Source: JAWLFY01 sp041685355 (GTDB lineage Bacteria > Planctomycetota > Planctomycetia > Pirellulales > Pirellulaceae). From it: a stretch of DNA of 64,000 nt. Where the stretch lies: contig JAWLFY010000008.1 in NCBI GenBank assembly GCA_041685355.1, positions 1 to 64,000 of the forward strand, written 5' to 3'. The translations under genes were made by a program, and so were the position numbers. Every line of letters starts with the position of its first letter. Position 1 is the stretch's first letter. The notes beneath the pieces are model-generated. The model was not told the origin of the DNA, ran no database searches, and saw nothing but the letters and a program-made list of their open reading frames with translations. Shown piece by piece: positions 26,369 through 37,600 of the stretch.

Positions 26369-27201
26369 TGCGATTTTCACGAAGAATGACTCTGACCGTG
26401 ATCGCGTCGGTCCTGTTTCCCGCCGCGATCGGATGCTCGACCCTTCCGAGTTCCGATGTCACGAAGGACGGCTCGGCGTTCAGCCGGTTCTCGTGGTTCA
26501 ACAGCGACAAGGAGGAGGTTCCCGAGCCGTACCCGAATCCGGCCAAGTTGATCGCGACGTGGACCCCCGACACTTTAATACAAACCGGGCGGACGCCGAC
26601 CCGCGGGTTCGGTGGCCGGATCTACTTCTACAACGAGAAGTCGCAGGCGGTTCCGGTCGAGGGGACGCTCGTCGTTCACGGGTTCGACGAAAACACGAGC
26701 GACCCGTCACAGCAGGTCAAGCGGTTCGCGTTCACCCCCGAGCAGTTCACGCAGCACTTCAGCCGGTCGGACCTGGGCGCGTCGTACAGCGTCTGGATCC
26801 CGTGGGACGCTGTCGGTGGCGATTCCCGAAAGATCTCGCTCGTCGCGACGTTTACGACGGAAAACGGCAAGACGGTTCAGGGCGTACCGACGACGGTACT
26901 GTTGCCCGGCCCGAAGGTCGATCGGGAAGAGCAGCTCGCCGACAAGCTCTCGCCCGCCTTCCGCCGCTGGCAACGCGTCGCGGCGGGTGAAACGCCACAG
27001 CCGTCGGGGCTTACCACGACGACCATTCCGAGAGCCCGTCGACCGGTGATCGAAGGCGGACCGCCGGAACCGGCCCGAGGTGGCAGCCGTTCGATGATGG
27101 CGGAAGGAATGTCGACACCGTCCGCCGAGATCGGCAACCCGTCGAAGCGGGAGTCGAACGACGCGATCCCCGCCAGCTCGCGGAGCCTCCGCGAGCGGTA
27201 A
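26365..27201 (+). CDS. Putative lipoprotein coupled to the secretin
   Basis: 278 residues from ATG 26365, overlapping the secretin stop (ATGA). The N-terminus MMRFSRRMTLTVIASVLF..AAIGCS is a lipoprotein signal with lipobox AIGC. The mature domain (FGGRIYFYNEKSQAVPVEGT, LVVHGFDENT) is beta-rich and is followed by a Pro/Arg-rich disordered tail. Because it is fused translationally to the secretin gene it may be an outer-membrane partner of the channel, acting like a pilotin. That role is an inference from position, as no pilotin family signature was seen. Confidence 0.82.
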   Translation: MMRFSRRMTLTVIASVLFPAAIGCSTLPSSDVTKDGSAFSRFSWFNSDKEEVPEPYPNPAKLIATWTPDTLIQTGRTPTRGFGGRIYFYNEKSQAVPVEGTLVVHGFDENTSDPSQQVKRFAFTPEQFTQHFSRSDLGASYSVWIPWDAVGGDSRKISLVATFTTENGKTVQGVPTTVLLPGPKVDREEQLADKLSPAFRRWQRVAAGETPQPSGLTTTTIPRARRPVIEGGPPEPARGGSRSMMAEGMSTPSAEIGNPSKRESNDAIPASSRSLRER

Positions 27202-27222
27202 CGACCGGTGGCCGCGTTCGGG

Positions 27223-28002
27223 TTATTGCACCGGGGCGAAGGAGCGTCGGCGGCATCCCGCGAGGGCGGTGGCGATCGCGAGCGCGATCGTCACGCCCGC
27301 ACTCGGCTCGGGGACCACTTGATTGCTTCCATCGCCTTCGAAATTGGCGATCCGGAAATCGGGAATCGGTTGCGGGTCGATGTACTGAAACGGGGCGTTC
27401 GAGTCGTTCCTGTCGAGCAAGCCGACGACCGTCGTCGTCCCCGCCGAACCGACCGTCGAACTCAACCCGCCCCGCAAATCGACGAACAACGAATCGATCG
27501 ACTGCGGACCAAGCATTCCGATGGGGCCGATCGGTCCGCTCGGTTCCGTCGAACCGAAGTCGAAGCGGAGCGTGCCGATCGACATCTTCGCGGTCACCTC
27601 GGGAAGCAAGTCGTTCCCAGGGTCGCCGATCCATTCCTCCAACCCTGGCGTCGTCCCGCTTCCGAAACGCTGCGATGAGACTCCCCACGCTTCGATGTCG
27701 GATCCAGGGGTGGGAAGGAGCACAAACCGCGAAAACTGCACCGATTTGGCGCCCAGCGGAATCCCGTTGATTTGCGACCGTTCGACGTTGATGCCAACGA
27801 AGCTGAGCGACCGCCCTAGCCAGTTTTCGCCGAAGTGGAGGGCGAGTGGCAAGTCGGCGAACCCGGACGATAGGTCCAACGTCGGTTCTCCCACGTCAAT
27901 CAGAATCTCGTCCGGCTCGGGATCGGTCATGTATCCCGCGTTAGAAACGGTTGGCGTCACCCACAGAGCGACGAAGCAAGCGAAAAGCCTTCGATCACGC
28001 AT
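27223..28002 (-). CDS. PEP-CTERM sorting-signal protein
   Basis: 259 residues. A signal peptide (RRLFACFVALWVTPTVSNAG) and a mature beta-rich Asp/Gly/Ser-rich domain are followed by the C-terminal tripartite PEP-CTERM signal: VVPEPSAG, hydrophobic VTIALAIATALAG, then basic CRRR. Proteins of this class are sorted by exosortase to the cell surface or exopolysaccharide matrix. The start has GGGGAGA at good spacing. It is convergent with the lipoprotein gene (21-bp gap). No exosortase is in the window, but a CAAX protease-related gene of the same system class lies at 63657. Confidence 0.88.
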   Translation of the reverse strand: MRDRRLFACFVALWVTPTVSNAGYMTDPEPDEILIDVGEPTLDLSSGFADLPLALHFGENWLGRSLSFVGINVERSQINGIPLGAKSVQFSRFVLLPTPGSDIEAWGVSSQRFGSGTTPGLEEWIGDPGNDLLPEVTAKMSIGTLRFDFGSTEPSGPIGPIGMLGPQSIDSLFVDLRGGLSSTVGSAGTTTVVGLLDRNDSNAPFQYIDPQPIPDFRIANFEGDGSNQVVPEPSAGVTIALAIATALAGCRRRSFAPVQ

Positions 28003-28176
28003 CGGTCAAGTCTCCCCAAGACTGTCCGATCAACCGCAAGGCGACGACCGTTGCTGCCCCACAACCGATCGGTTTATCGAAGCGGAAAGCCTACCGACCC
28101 CGATGGCGGTCCGCAAGTTTTTTTGGCGCGGCCGGGGATGGACGGCGAAATCGCGACGGCAACTTGGTGCCGTGGT

Positions 28177-28199
28177 GCTGGACGGCTCGCGCCGTTCCG
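28177..28199. repeat. REP-like palindrome, copy D
   Basis: Same element, with two changes in the first five bases. It is 14 bp from copy E in the same orientation, forming a REP pair. Confidence 0.8.
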
Positions 28200-28213
28200 C
28201 GATGGGTCGAGGA

Positions 28214-28236
28214 ACCGGACGGCTCGCGCCGTTCCG
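28214..28236. repeat. REP-like palindrome, copy E
   Basis: Identical to copy A over 23 bp, in the same orientation. Together with copy D it forms a tandem pair between the divergent PEP-CTERM and giant genes. Confidence 0.85.
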
Positions 28237-28282
28237 CGAAGGGGAGTCGGCTGATAAAAATCGGCTGGGGGGTCTCCCTGCC

Positions 28283-28311
28283 TTGATTGTGGGTTCGGGG
28301 GGCTTTAGATT
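28283..28311 (+). promoter_or_regulatory. Weak promoter candidate for the giant gene
   Basis: TTGATT (28283-28288), 17 bp, TAGATT (28306-28311); each box matches the sigma70 consensus at 4 of 6 positions. It would leave a leader of about 235 nt before ATG 28551. Consensus matching only. Confidence 0.3.
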
Positions 28312-28550
28312 CGTCATCCGCGTGGTGGAGCCGTAGGGAACGCGGCTGCGACCTCGGCACGATTTTCTGGGGCGATCTTCTCTTCGATTCTTCCCATTCT
28401 CAGGGCGGATCACGGGGCTCACCCACGACGAATCGCGCTGGGCGATCCGCGGACTGGGAGGTCCCGCCGGTCGTTTGCATTCCAGGCTTCTCTCCGTTCG
28501 GTGATGTTTGTCACCGTGCGAAGGCGAAGCCCAACACGGGGGTCAGCGTG

Positions 28551-28691
28551 ATGGATGTGCCGAAGGGGGCGTCGCGCCGCGACGGAGATGCCGATGAGTC
28601 TCGGCGTTACCGAAGTCGAACGCGTCGAGAATCAAAAGGGCGTTCGCTTTCCGTCCCGTTCGAAAAACTCGAACCACGTCACCTGCTCGCG
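28551..28691 (+). other. LEPR-XLL N-terminal motif region of the giant protein
   Basis: Residues 1-47 are strongly basic and acidic (SRRYRSRTRRESKGR) and end in PFEKLEPRHLLA. The LEPR-xLL motif is a known N-terminal feature of very large planctomycete surface proteins. No classical Sec signal is present. Confidence 0.85.
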
Positions 28692-31600
28692 ACGGTGATG
28701 TGGGACGGAGGCGGCGACGGGACGCGATGGCACGACGCCGAGAACTGGACGGACGACACGATCCCCGCGGTGATCGACGAAGTCGTGATCCGTCCCGGCG
28801 AGAACACCCTCGCAATCACCGTCGACGACGACGTCGTCGTCGCCTCGATCGACGCGACGGCGACGCAGTTCCTGATCCTGTCGAACGTCGAAGTCAGCGA
28901 CGAGCTTCGGCTCACCGCGGACACGTCGATCGAGGCCGTCGGTGGCGAGTCGTCGCTGCATGCCGATGGGGTCGCGTCGATCGACGGGGCGAGCCTTCAC
29001 GCGATCGACGGCGCGACGATCGAATTGCCGTCGGTGACGCATTACGACCACGCCAGTACCGCGAACCGCCAAACGCGAAGCTGGATCGCGGAAGGGATCG
29101 GAAGCCGGCTGGCATTCCCGAATCTCCGTGCGATCTCGGGCGGCCGTCACCTCGGGTCCGAGACGATCGTTTCGGCGTCCGGCGGCGGCGTGGTCGAACT
29201 CGATCGACTCGTACAGATCACCGACCCGGCTGACGGAGACACTCGCCAACGGTCGATCTCGGTCATCGCGTCCGGCGTCGATAGCCGGATCGAACTGGGC
29301 GAACTCCGCGCGATGACCGATCGAGACGTCGCCCCGCGGAACGGATTCGACGCGGGAATTCGTTCGACGATCGACGCGACCGACGGCGGACAGATCGTCG
29401 CCCCTCAACTCACGAGCCTGGTCGGCGTCGCGACGACGATCGATCAACCGGGCGATCTCGACACGCGGATCCTGCGAACCGTGAACGACGCGATGGTGGT
29501 GCTGAACGATCGGGATGCCGATTTCGATGCGCTGGTTACGGCGACCGGGACGGACGTCGCGGTGATCGGTGGCAAGGCGACGTTCCCGAGCATGAAACAC
29601 CTCCGGGGCGGCACACTGTCGCTGCGGTCCGGCGGCACGGCGGATCTGCCCCTCGTGACGAACGTCGACGGATCCAGTTTTCACGTCGAAGACGGTGTGA
29701 CGCTTTCGCTCCCAACGGTCACCGCGTACGCCGTCGAGGCGGCCGACCCGGTACCCGAGGCGGCGGGAATCGATGTTGCCGCATCGGAGCCGGGGACGGT
29801 CCGCCGGTGGGAGGCGAAGGGTGCCGGCAGCCGACTCGACCTGTCGGGCATGACTTGGATCGCGGGCGGCGAATCGATCGGTTCACAGCTCGCGGTGACG
29901 GCGTCGGACGGTGGCGAGATCGACGTCTCGAACGCCCGGCAATGGGTCGACCCGGACCGAGGGGACACGCGACAACGGGCGTTCGTGATCACGGCGAAGG
30001 ATGCGGGATCGACGGTCCGTCTCGACCAACTTCGCAACGTCATCGACCGTGACGCGGACCCCCGAAACGGCTTCGACGCCGGCCTGCGGTCGCAGCTCAT
30101 CGAAAGCGACGGCGGTCGCGTGATCGCGCCGTCGATCGAGTCGCTGGTGCGGACCGAGTTCGCCACCGACCAAGCGTCGATCGGGAACGGCATCGTCGGG
30201 CAACCGTTTCTCGGCACTTCGCCCGACGCACGCGACGGCATGCCGATCGCCGTCTTCCCGACACCGGAACCGTTCGTCACCACGGCCGAATGGATCGCGG
30301 ACGACGGGCGATGGAACGACGCGGCGAACTGGAGCACCGGACGGGTCCCCGAGATCAACGATCTTGTGCGGATCGACTCCGGAAATGACATCGTCGTCAC
30401 GATCGATGGTGGCGAACATGGCGTCCGAGGGATCACCGGGACCGGCACGCTGAGCCTCTCCGCGGGAAGTTTGACGGTGACCGACGCGTCGACGTTCGCG
30501 GGAAACCTTACCCTTTACCCGGGGACGTCGTTGACAGCGACGGGACCGGATGCCGACTTTGCCATCGACGGGACGACGGAGATCGACGGCGCGAACCTGT
30601 ACGCGACCCAAGGCGGCCGGTTGAGATTGCCGAACGCGTCGGGGTACGCCCACGCTTCGACCGGGAACGGACAAGTCCGAACGTTGCGGGCGGAAGGAGA
30701 CGGCAGCCGGATCGAGTTACCCGGGATCGCTTCGATCGGCGGCGGCACACACAACGGCTCGTTCGTTTCGGTCGCGGCCCTGGACGGAGCGACGATCGAC
30801 CTCCGCGGCGTCACGGAAGTCGTCGACGGACCGAGCGGGAACACCCGCGGGCGGGCGATCGAGTTCGAATCGGACGGGGTCGGAAGCGAGATCGATCTGC
30901 GGTCGCTCACGCGGATGCGCGACAATGACGTCGAACCCCGATCGGGGTTCAACGCGGGGCGATACTCGGCGATACGGATGACGCGGGGTGGAGCTCTTCG
31001 CCTGCAACATTTGGCGGAGCTGGCAGGGGTCGAGTTCACCTGGGACGGGGTGAACCTGGGCGGTTCGGCGGCATCCGATTCGCTCCCCGCGTTGCAAACC
31101 GTCTCGCACAGCCGGTTCGTCATCCGGGGCGACGACTTCGATCTGCCGAGTCTCGATTCGGCTCGCGAGACCGATTTCGACATCCGGCACGCGACGTTGC
31201 AGGTCACCCGGTTGGAACAGATGTCGGGCGGTTCGATCCGACTCTCGGCGGGAGGCGAAATGGTCGCTCCGGGGCTCGAGCAGATCAACGGGGCCAGCCT
31301 TTTTATTCGGGACGGGGTCTCGCTGTCGTTGCCGTCGGTCGTGACGTACGACCATGGCGGCGATCGCAACGACGTGATGCGGACACTTCAGGTCGTTGGA
31401 GTGGGAAGTCGGCTCGCGTTTCCGAATCTGGAAACGATCCGCAACGGCGACGAGAACGGTTCGAAGATTCGGATCGAGGCGATCGACGGGGGGACCTTCG
31501 AGGCGCCAGCGCTATCGTCGATTCTTGACGGCGAATCGGGGGATACGCGTCAACGGGCCGTGTACGTGATCGCGTCGGGACACTTCAGCGTCATCGATTT

Positions 31601-34600
31601 GGGAAGGTTGTGGTCGTTCGTCGATCGTGATTCCGCCCCGCACTTGGGCTTCGACGCGGGGCTCTATTCCCAGCTTGTGGCGACGCGAGGGGGGGTGATC
31701 CTCGCACCGGAGCTCGCTCACCTACGCGGGGTCGCCTGGTCGATTGACGAGTCGAACGCGTCCCAGCCGAGCGAGCCGAGCGAGCCTCTCGAGCTGAGCG
31801 AGGCGACCGACGGGGAGTCCCGACGGTTGACGACGGATTCGCTGGAATCGGTCCGGGACAGTCGTTTGATTTTGGGCTTCGGGATTCATCGTTTTCCGAA
31901 GCTTGTTGACGCGACAGGAACGGGAATCCTCGTGAGCCACGGAGATGCGGTGTTTCCGGAGCTTTCGTCGCTTCGGCATGGCGGCGTGCGGCTGCGAAAC
32001 GGAGGCACGGCTGACCTCGCGAGACTGACCGACATCGACGACACGAGTCTGATCGTCGAGGGCGGCGTCACGTTGAATCTTCCGGGTGTCACGTCGTATC
32101 GACATTCGGCGGATGAGTCTGACGAGACGACGACGATCCGCGCCGAAGGACCCGGAAGCCGTTTGGAGCTGTCGAATTTGTCGCGGGTCGTGGGGGCGGC
32201 GGAACGGGGATCGTTGCTGTCGTTCGAGGCATTGTCCGGTGGGACGATCGTGACGCCGGCACTCCGCGAAATCGAACCGGACGGCGACGGCGTGGGGGTT
32301 CGCCGGATCGGGCTTTTGGCCGAGGGGATCGGGAGTACGATCGATCTGACCAGCTTGGAGCGGTTCGCCGGAACGCATCCCCAGGTTTCGGATCCCTCGC
32401 AAGCGTCCTACCTGTCGGTTCGTTACGGGGGCATCATCGAGTTTCCGGCGGACGAGGTCGACTTGTTCGGGATTCGCCTCGAATCGGGGCCGGCCGGGTC
32501 GATCGACGACTTGACGCTACCCGATCTGGTCGCATCCGGGTTCACCGCGCCGGCCGAATCGATCGGTGACCCGGCCCGGGTGGAGCTGGCGTGGGAGGTC
32601 CGCAACGAGGGGGATTCGGCCGGTCCGGTGACCGGTTGGAACGACGTCGTGATCCTGTCGCGGAACCCGATCCTGGGCGACGGGGATGACGAAGTGGTCG
32701 CGCGGGTTCGCTCACCGGCCGGACTCGAACCCGGCGATTCGTACGGGCGCGCCGAATCGATCTTACTCCCGCCTTCGACAAGCGGCCGTTTTTACTTGTT
32801 TCTAGCCGCCAACGGTGACGGCGAATTCCGCGAGACCGGCGCCGCCCAAAACAACTCGGCGATGCACGGACCGATCGACGTGATGCCGATCCCGCACGCG
32901 GACTTAGTCGTCGATGCGATCGACGTGCCGGCCGAGATCACCGCGGGTGAACCGTTTGTGGCGTCATGGAAGGTAGCGAATCAAGGACCCGGGATCACGA
33001 ATCGGGGCGACTGGGTCGATCGGATTTACATCGCCCGCGACCCGGATGGCAGGGAACCGATCGAGGGAACGGAGCGACGACGACGACACTTCGGACAACT
33101 CGCGTCGGGCGGCGAATACGAAGCGACTGCGATATTGACCATCCCGTTCGAAGCTTCGGACGAGCACTACCTGATCGTCGAGACGGCGTCCCAGAACGCA
33201 CCGTTCGAGTTTCGCTTTGACGACAACAACGTCGCGGTGTCGAACGCGATTTTCGTGACGACGCCCCCGATGCCGGACCTCGCCGCGGACGATTTGGTTG
33301 TGCCAAGGGCCGTCACCGAAGGGACGCGGTTCGAGTTGTCGTGGTCGGTCGAAAACGTGGGGGCTCGCGGCGCCGACGGGCCTTGGGTCGATCGGGTTTG
33401 GCTCCGCGAGTTGGCCGAACCGTCGGACGCGGGTGGGGCCGATGGCGATTCGTCGGAAGAGAACCTGATCGAACTCGGGCGATTCGTGTACGTCGACGCG
33501 TTGCCGATCGGAGACCGATACACGCGATCGGAGTCGATCTTGATCCCGTCTCGAATCCGAGGCGTGTTCGAGCTGTTGGTCGATGTCAACGCCGAAGGGG
33601 GTCTGAGCGAATCTGGGCTCGGGAACAACCTCGTCACGGCGCCCGAGCCGATCACGGTGAACGTTCAGCCCCGTCCAGACCTGCGGATCGATTCGATCGT
33701 GACCCCCGCACGTGTGCCAGCCGGTGAGCAGCTGGCGGCCGAGTATGTGATCGCCAACCTCGGCGCGCGGGGAACCGAAGATCGGTCGTGGGTCGATCGG
33801 GTCTACCTCTCACTTGACGCCACGATCGACCCGGGTGACATCTTGATCGGCGAAACCGAACGGGCGGCCGCGTTGTCGCCGGGCGAATCGTATCGCGTGG
33901 TCACCCCTCCGGTGACGGTCCCGCCGCGTTATCGCGGCGACGTGTACGTATTGGTCGAAACTGACGCGACGGAGACGGTCCCCGAGTGGCCGAACGAGAT
34001 CAACAACCTTCTTGATTCATCGGTCTTCGTCGAAGCGGCTCCGCTGAGCGATTTGCTCGTCGGTGACGTGGTCGTGCCGGCGCAGGCGGTCGCCGGGGCG
34101 ACGATCCCGGTTCGCTTTACGGTGACAAACCTCGGTTCGGCCGCGACCCACGGTGACCGCTGGTCGGAAAGCGTTTGGCTGACCCGTGACAAGACGCGGC
34201 CGCACCCGGCGAAGGGGGATCGGTTGCTGTGGTCGGGGAGTCACCAAGGCGTGCTTTCGCGCGACGCCGGGTACGACCGTGAGCTCGACGTGCGGATCCC
34301 GGACGGGATCGAATCGGGCGTGTGGCATGTGACCCCCTGGGTCGATCCCTTTGATGAGATCCCCGAGGACACACTTGCCGCGAACGTGAACCCCGACGAT
34401 CCGGGTCAACTCGACAACAACAATTACCGTGCCCGCGAGCTGTCGATCGTCGGGAAAGAACCCGACTTGGTGGTCGCCGAAATCTCCGCCCCGCCGGTCG
34501 CTCAGGGGGGCAATCAGATCACGGTGACGTGGCGGGTCGAGAACCGAGGGTTCAGCGACGCCGGGTCGGGCGGATGGGTCGATCGGGTCTACCTGAGCGA

Positions 34601-37600
34601 TTCCGGCGACCCGTCGGCGGACGGGGCGCGGTCGATGATTTTGGCGGAGCGGAGACGTCATCAGTCGTTGGCCGCCGGCGAGTCGTATACGCAATCGGTC
34701 ACGGTGACGCTCTCGCCGTCGGCACGCGGGAGCCACTTGATCGTGGTCACCGACGACGAGTCGACACGTGATGTCGGGATCGACTTGCCAGGTTTCTTTG
34801 CCGGCCTCGCCGACGCTTCACCGGAAGTCCGTCCCGTCGCAGAGCTCGACGAGGAGAACAACGCCACGGTGCGATCGATCGACGTCACTCCGGTGCCGGC
34901 GAACCTTCGAGTCGTCTCGTTCGATGTGCCGGCGGAGAACTTTTCCGGCGAACCGACCACGATCCGCTACACGGTGGAGAACGTCGGCGAGCACCCGGTG
35001 TGGCCGGACACCGGGGCGTGGCGGGATTTCTTGTGGGTATCGGCGGACCCGACGTTCATCCGAGACCGGGCGTCCTTTCTGGGCGAAGTGATCACGACGC
35101 ATCCGGGATCGGCCCACGGCGTCTCCACTTCGTCAGAGGACGGAACATCGACGGTGATGTTGCAACCCGGGGACAAGTACACGGTCGAGACGACGGTGAC
35201 GTTACCCGAGGGGGCCGCAGGTGAGATGTACTTCCATGTCCATCTCAACGCGCACAACGACCGATCACCGCGATTGTTCCCGTATCAGTCACGGATCGGG
35301 TTGAAGGAGTGGTATCCGGCCGACTCCGGGGCCAACGACGCGTGGCTCGACCATTTCAGCCGGTGGGCGTTCGAGGACCCGTCGGACAACGTCGCCTCGA
35401 CGCCGCTGCCGGTGACTTATCGCGAAGCGGACCTCGAACTTGTCGGGATCGAAGTGTCTGATACCGCGCGGTCGGGGGAAACCGTTTCGGTAACCTACAC
35501 GGTCATGAACGCGGGTGCGCGGGCGACCCGGGTCGCCGCGTGGACCGACCGCTTGTTCCTTTCCCGCGACGCGTCGCTCGATCACGCTGACCACCAATTG
35601 GGGGTGGTGAGTCACGTCGGCGAGTTGGCGCCGGGGGAATCGTATACGCGAAGTCTCGATGTCCGATTGCCGGACGGGATCGAGGGCGAGTTTCACCTGA
35701 TCGTATTCGCCGATTCGGCGGCCCAACAGGACCGGGCCCGCCGTCCGAGCGACATCGGGTACCGGCTGGTTGGGCTCGAGTTCGAGTTGCCGGGGAGTCT
35801 CGCGCCGTGGGATCTGGCGTCGGTCGCCTGGCGCGAAGCGGCGCGCGGTCGGGTGAAGGAGTTTCTCGACGAAGGGAACAACCTTGGCGTCGTCTCGCTA
35901 CCGATCGCGTTGGGTGCGGTGCCCGATTTGCAAGTGGTCAACCTCGTGGCTCCGACGCGGGCGACACGAGCGCAAGAGTTCGAAGTGACTTACACGGTCG
36001 AGAATCGTGGTGACGACACGGTCGCGGGACAAACGGAGTGGGCAGACCACGTCTATCTGTCGCGTGATCGGCTGCTCGATCTAGGTTCCGACGTGTTCCT
36101 CGGTTCGGTGACTCGTGAAGGGGGCTTGGCCGCGGGGGCGAGCGACACACGGACGGAGACGTTCGCGCTCCCGAACGATTTGCTCGGACCGTATTACGTG
36201 TTCGCCATCACGGACCCGGATCGGGTGCGTCCCGAAGGGGATGTCTTTGAGGGGGATCGGGAGCGGAACAACGATCTTTCCAGCGATGTTCCGATGCTGA
36301 TCGAGTTGCCCGATCCGGTGGATCTCCAAGTGACCGTCGGTTCCACGCCGGCGAACGTATCGGTCGGGCAACCGCTGGTACTCGAGTGGGTCGTGAGGAA
36401 TCACGGCGAGCACGCGGTCACCGGCCGTTGGTCGGACACGGTCTATTTGTCGACGGATCCCCGGTGGGACCGAGGGGACGCCACCGTCGGTCGCGTCGAA
36501 TTTCGGGGGACGCTCGCGGCGGGTGAAAGCTATGTGTCAACGTTGGACGCCGTGACGCCGGCGGTCACGCCGGGGAGTTACCGGGCGATCGTTCGTACCG
36601 ATATCCATGACCAGGTCTACGAGGGCGATCGGTCCGATAACAACGCGTCGGCGTCGGCCAGCACGATCGACGTCGCGGTACCCGAGTTGCTGTTGGGCGA
36701 ACCGACGCAGCTGACGATCGCGGGGGGCGACGAACTGCTGTACGAGATTCATGTTCCCGCCGGCCGGACGTTGCGGGTTCGCTGGAGTGGTTCCGACGAC
36801 GTCGTGCCGACGGAGATGTTTCTGCGGCACGGGTCGGCGCCGACTTCGGTCATCCACGATGCCGCGGGGCAAGCCGTGGGCCTCATGGGGATGGTCGCGA
36901 GGGTGCCGTCGACCGAGCCTGGGAGCTACTACTTACGGGTGCGCGGTTTCGAGACGGCGGTCGGCGAGACGCCGACCGCGGACGGGACAGCGAAGCAAAC
37001 GGGCAGGCTTCTCGCCGAGCTGTTGCCGTTGATGATCGATGACGTCAGCGCCGATTTTGGGGGCGACACCGGACGAGTGACCGTGACGGTCCGGGGTGCT
37101 GGCTTCCATCCCGACGCGATCGTCAAACTGGTCCGTCCCGGATTCGCGGCGTTCACCCCAGCTGCCGCCCACTTCGTCGACGCGACGGAGATGCGAGCGA
37201 CGTTCGATTGGGAGGACGCCGCGGGCGGGTTGTACGACGTGCAGGTGATTCAACCAGGCGACCCGGTGGTAACGGTTCCCTATCGGTTTCAAGTCGAGCC
37301 GACGATCGAGCCCGAGGTGACGGTGGGCATCGGCGGCCCGCGTTATCTGTTTGCCGGTGACGCCGGGGCGTACGGGATCGCCTTGCAGAATCACGGAAAC
37401 GTCGACGCGCCGTATGTCCGTTTCGACGCGGGCGTCCCGGCGCTCGGGATCAACGCGAACGTTTATAACCTGCCGTTCACGCACTTCACGAGCAACCTGC
37501 GCGGAGCACCGAGCGGGGAAGCATCGATCCCGTGGGCGGAGCTCGATTCGGCGGCGAATCGCGACGGACACTGGACCGCGGACGGGTTCGCGTTCGACGT

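Larger units (their letters stand above)
28003..28550. other. Intergenic region (548 bp) upstream of the giant gene
   Basis: Contains REP copies D and E (28177-28236) and a weak promoter candidate at 28283-28311. The giant reading frame stays open up to 28287, but that extension has three Cys codons and non-protein-like composition, unlike the rest of the Cys-free protein, so it is treated as 5' untranslated sequence. Confidence 0.6.

Noticed and set aside
28287..28550. Upstream extension of the giant gene
   Set aside because: Contains three Cys and unusual composition; no ribosome-binding site at 28287; ATG 28551 fits the LEPR-XLL N-terminus.
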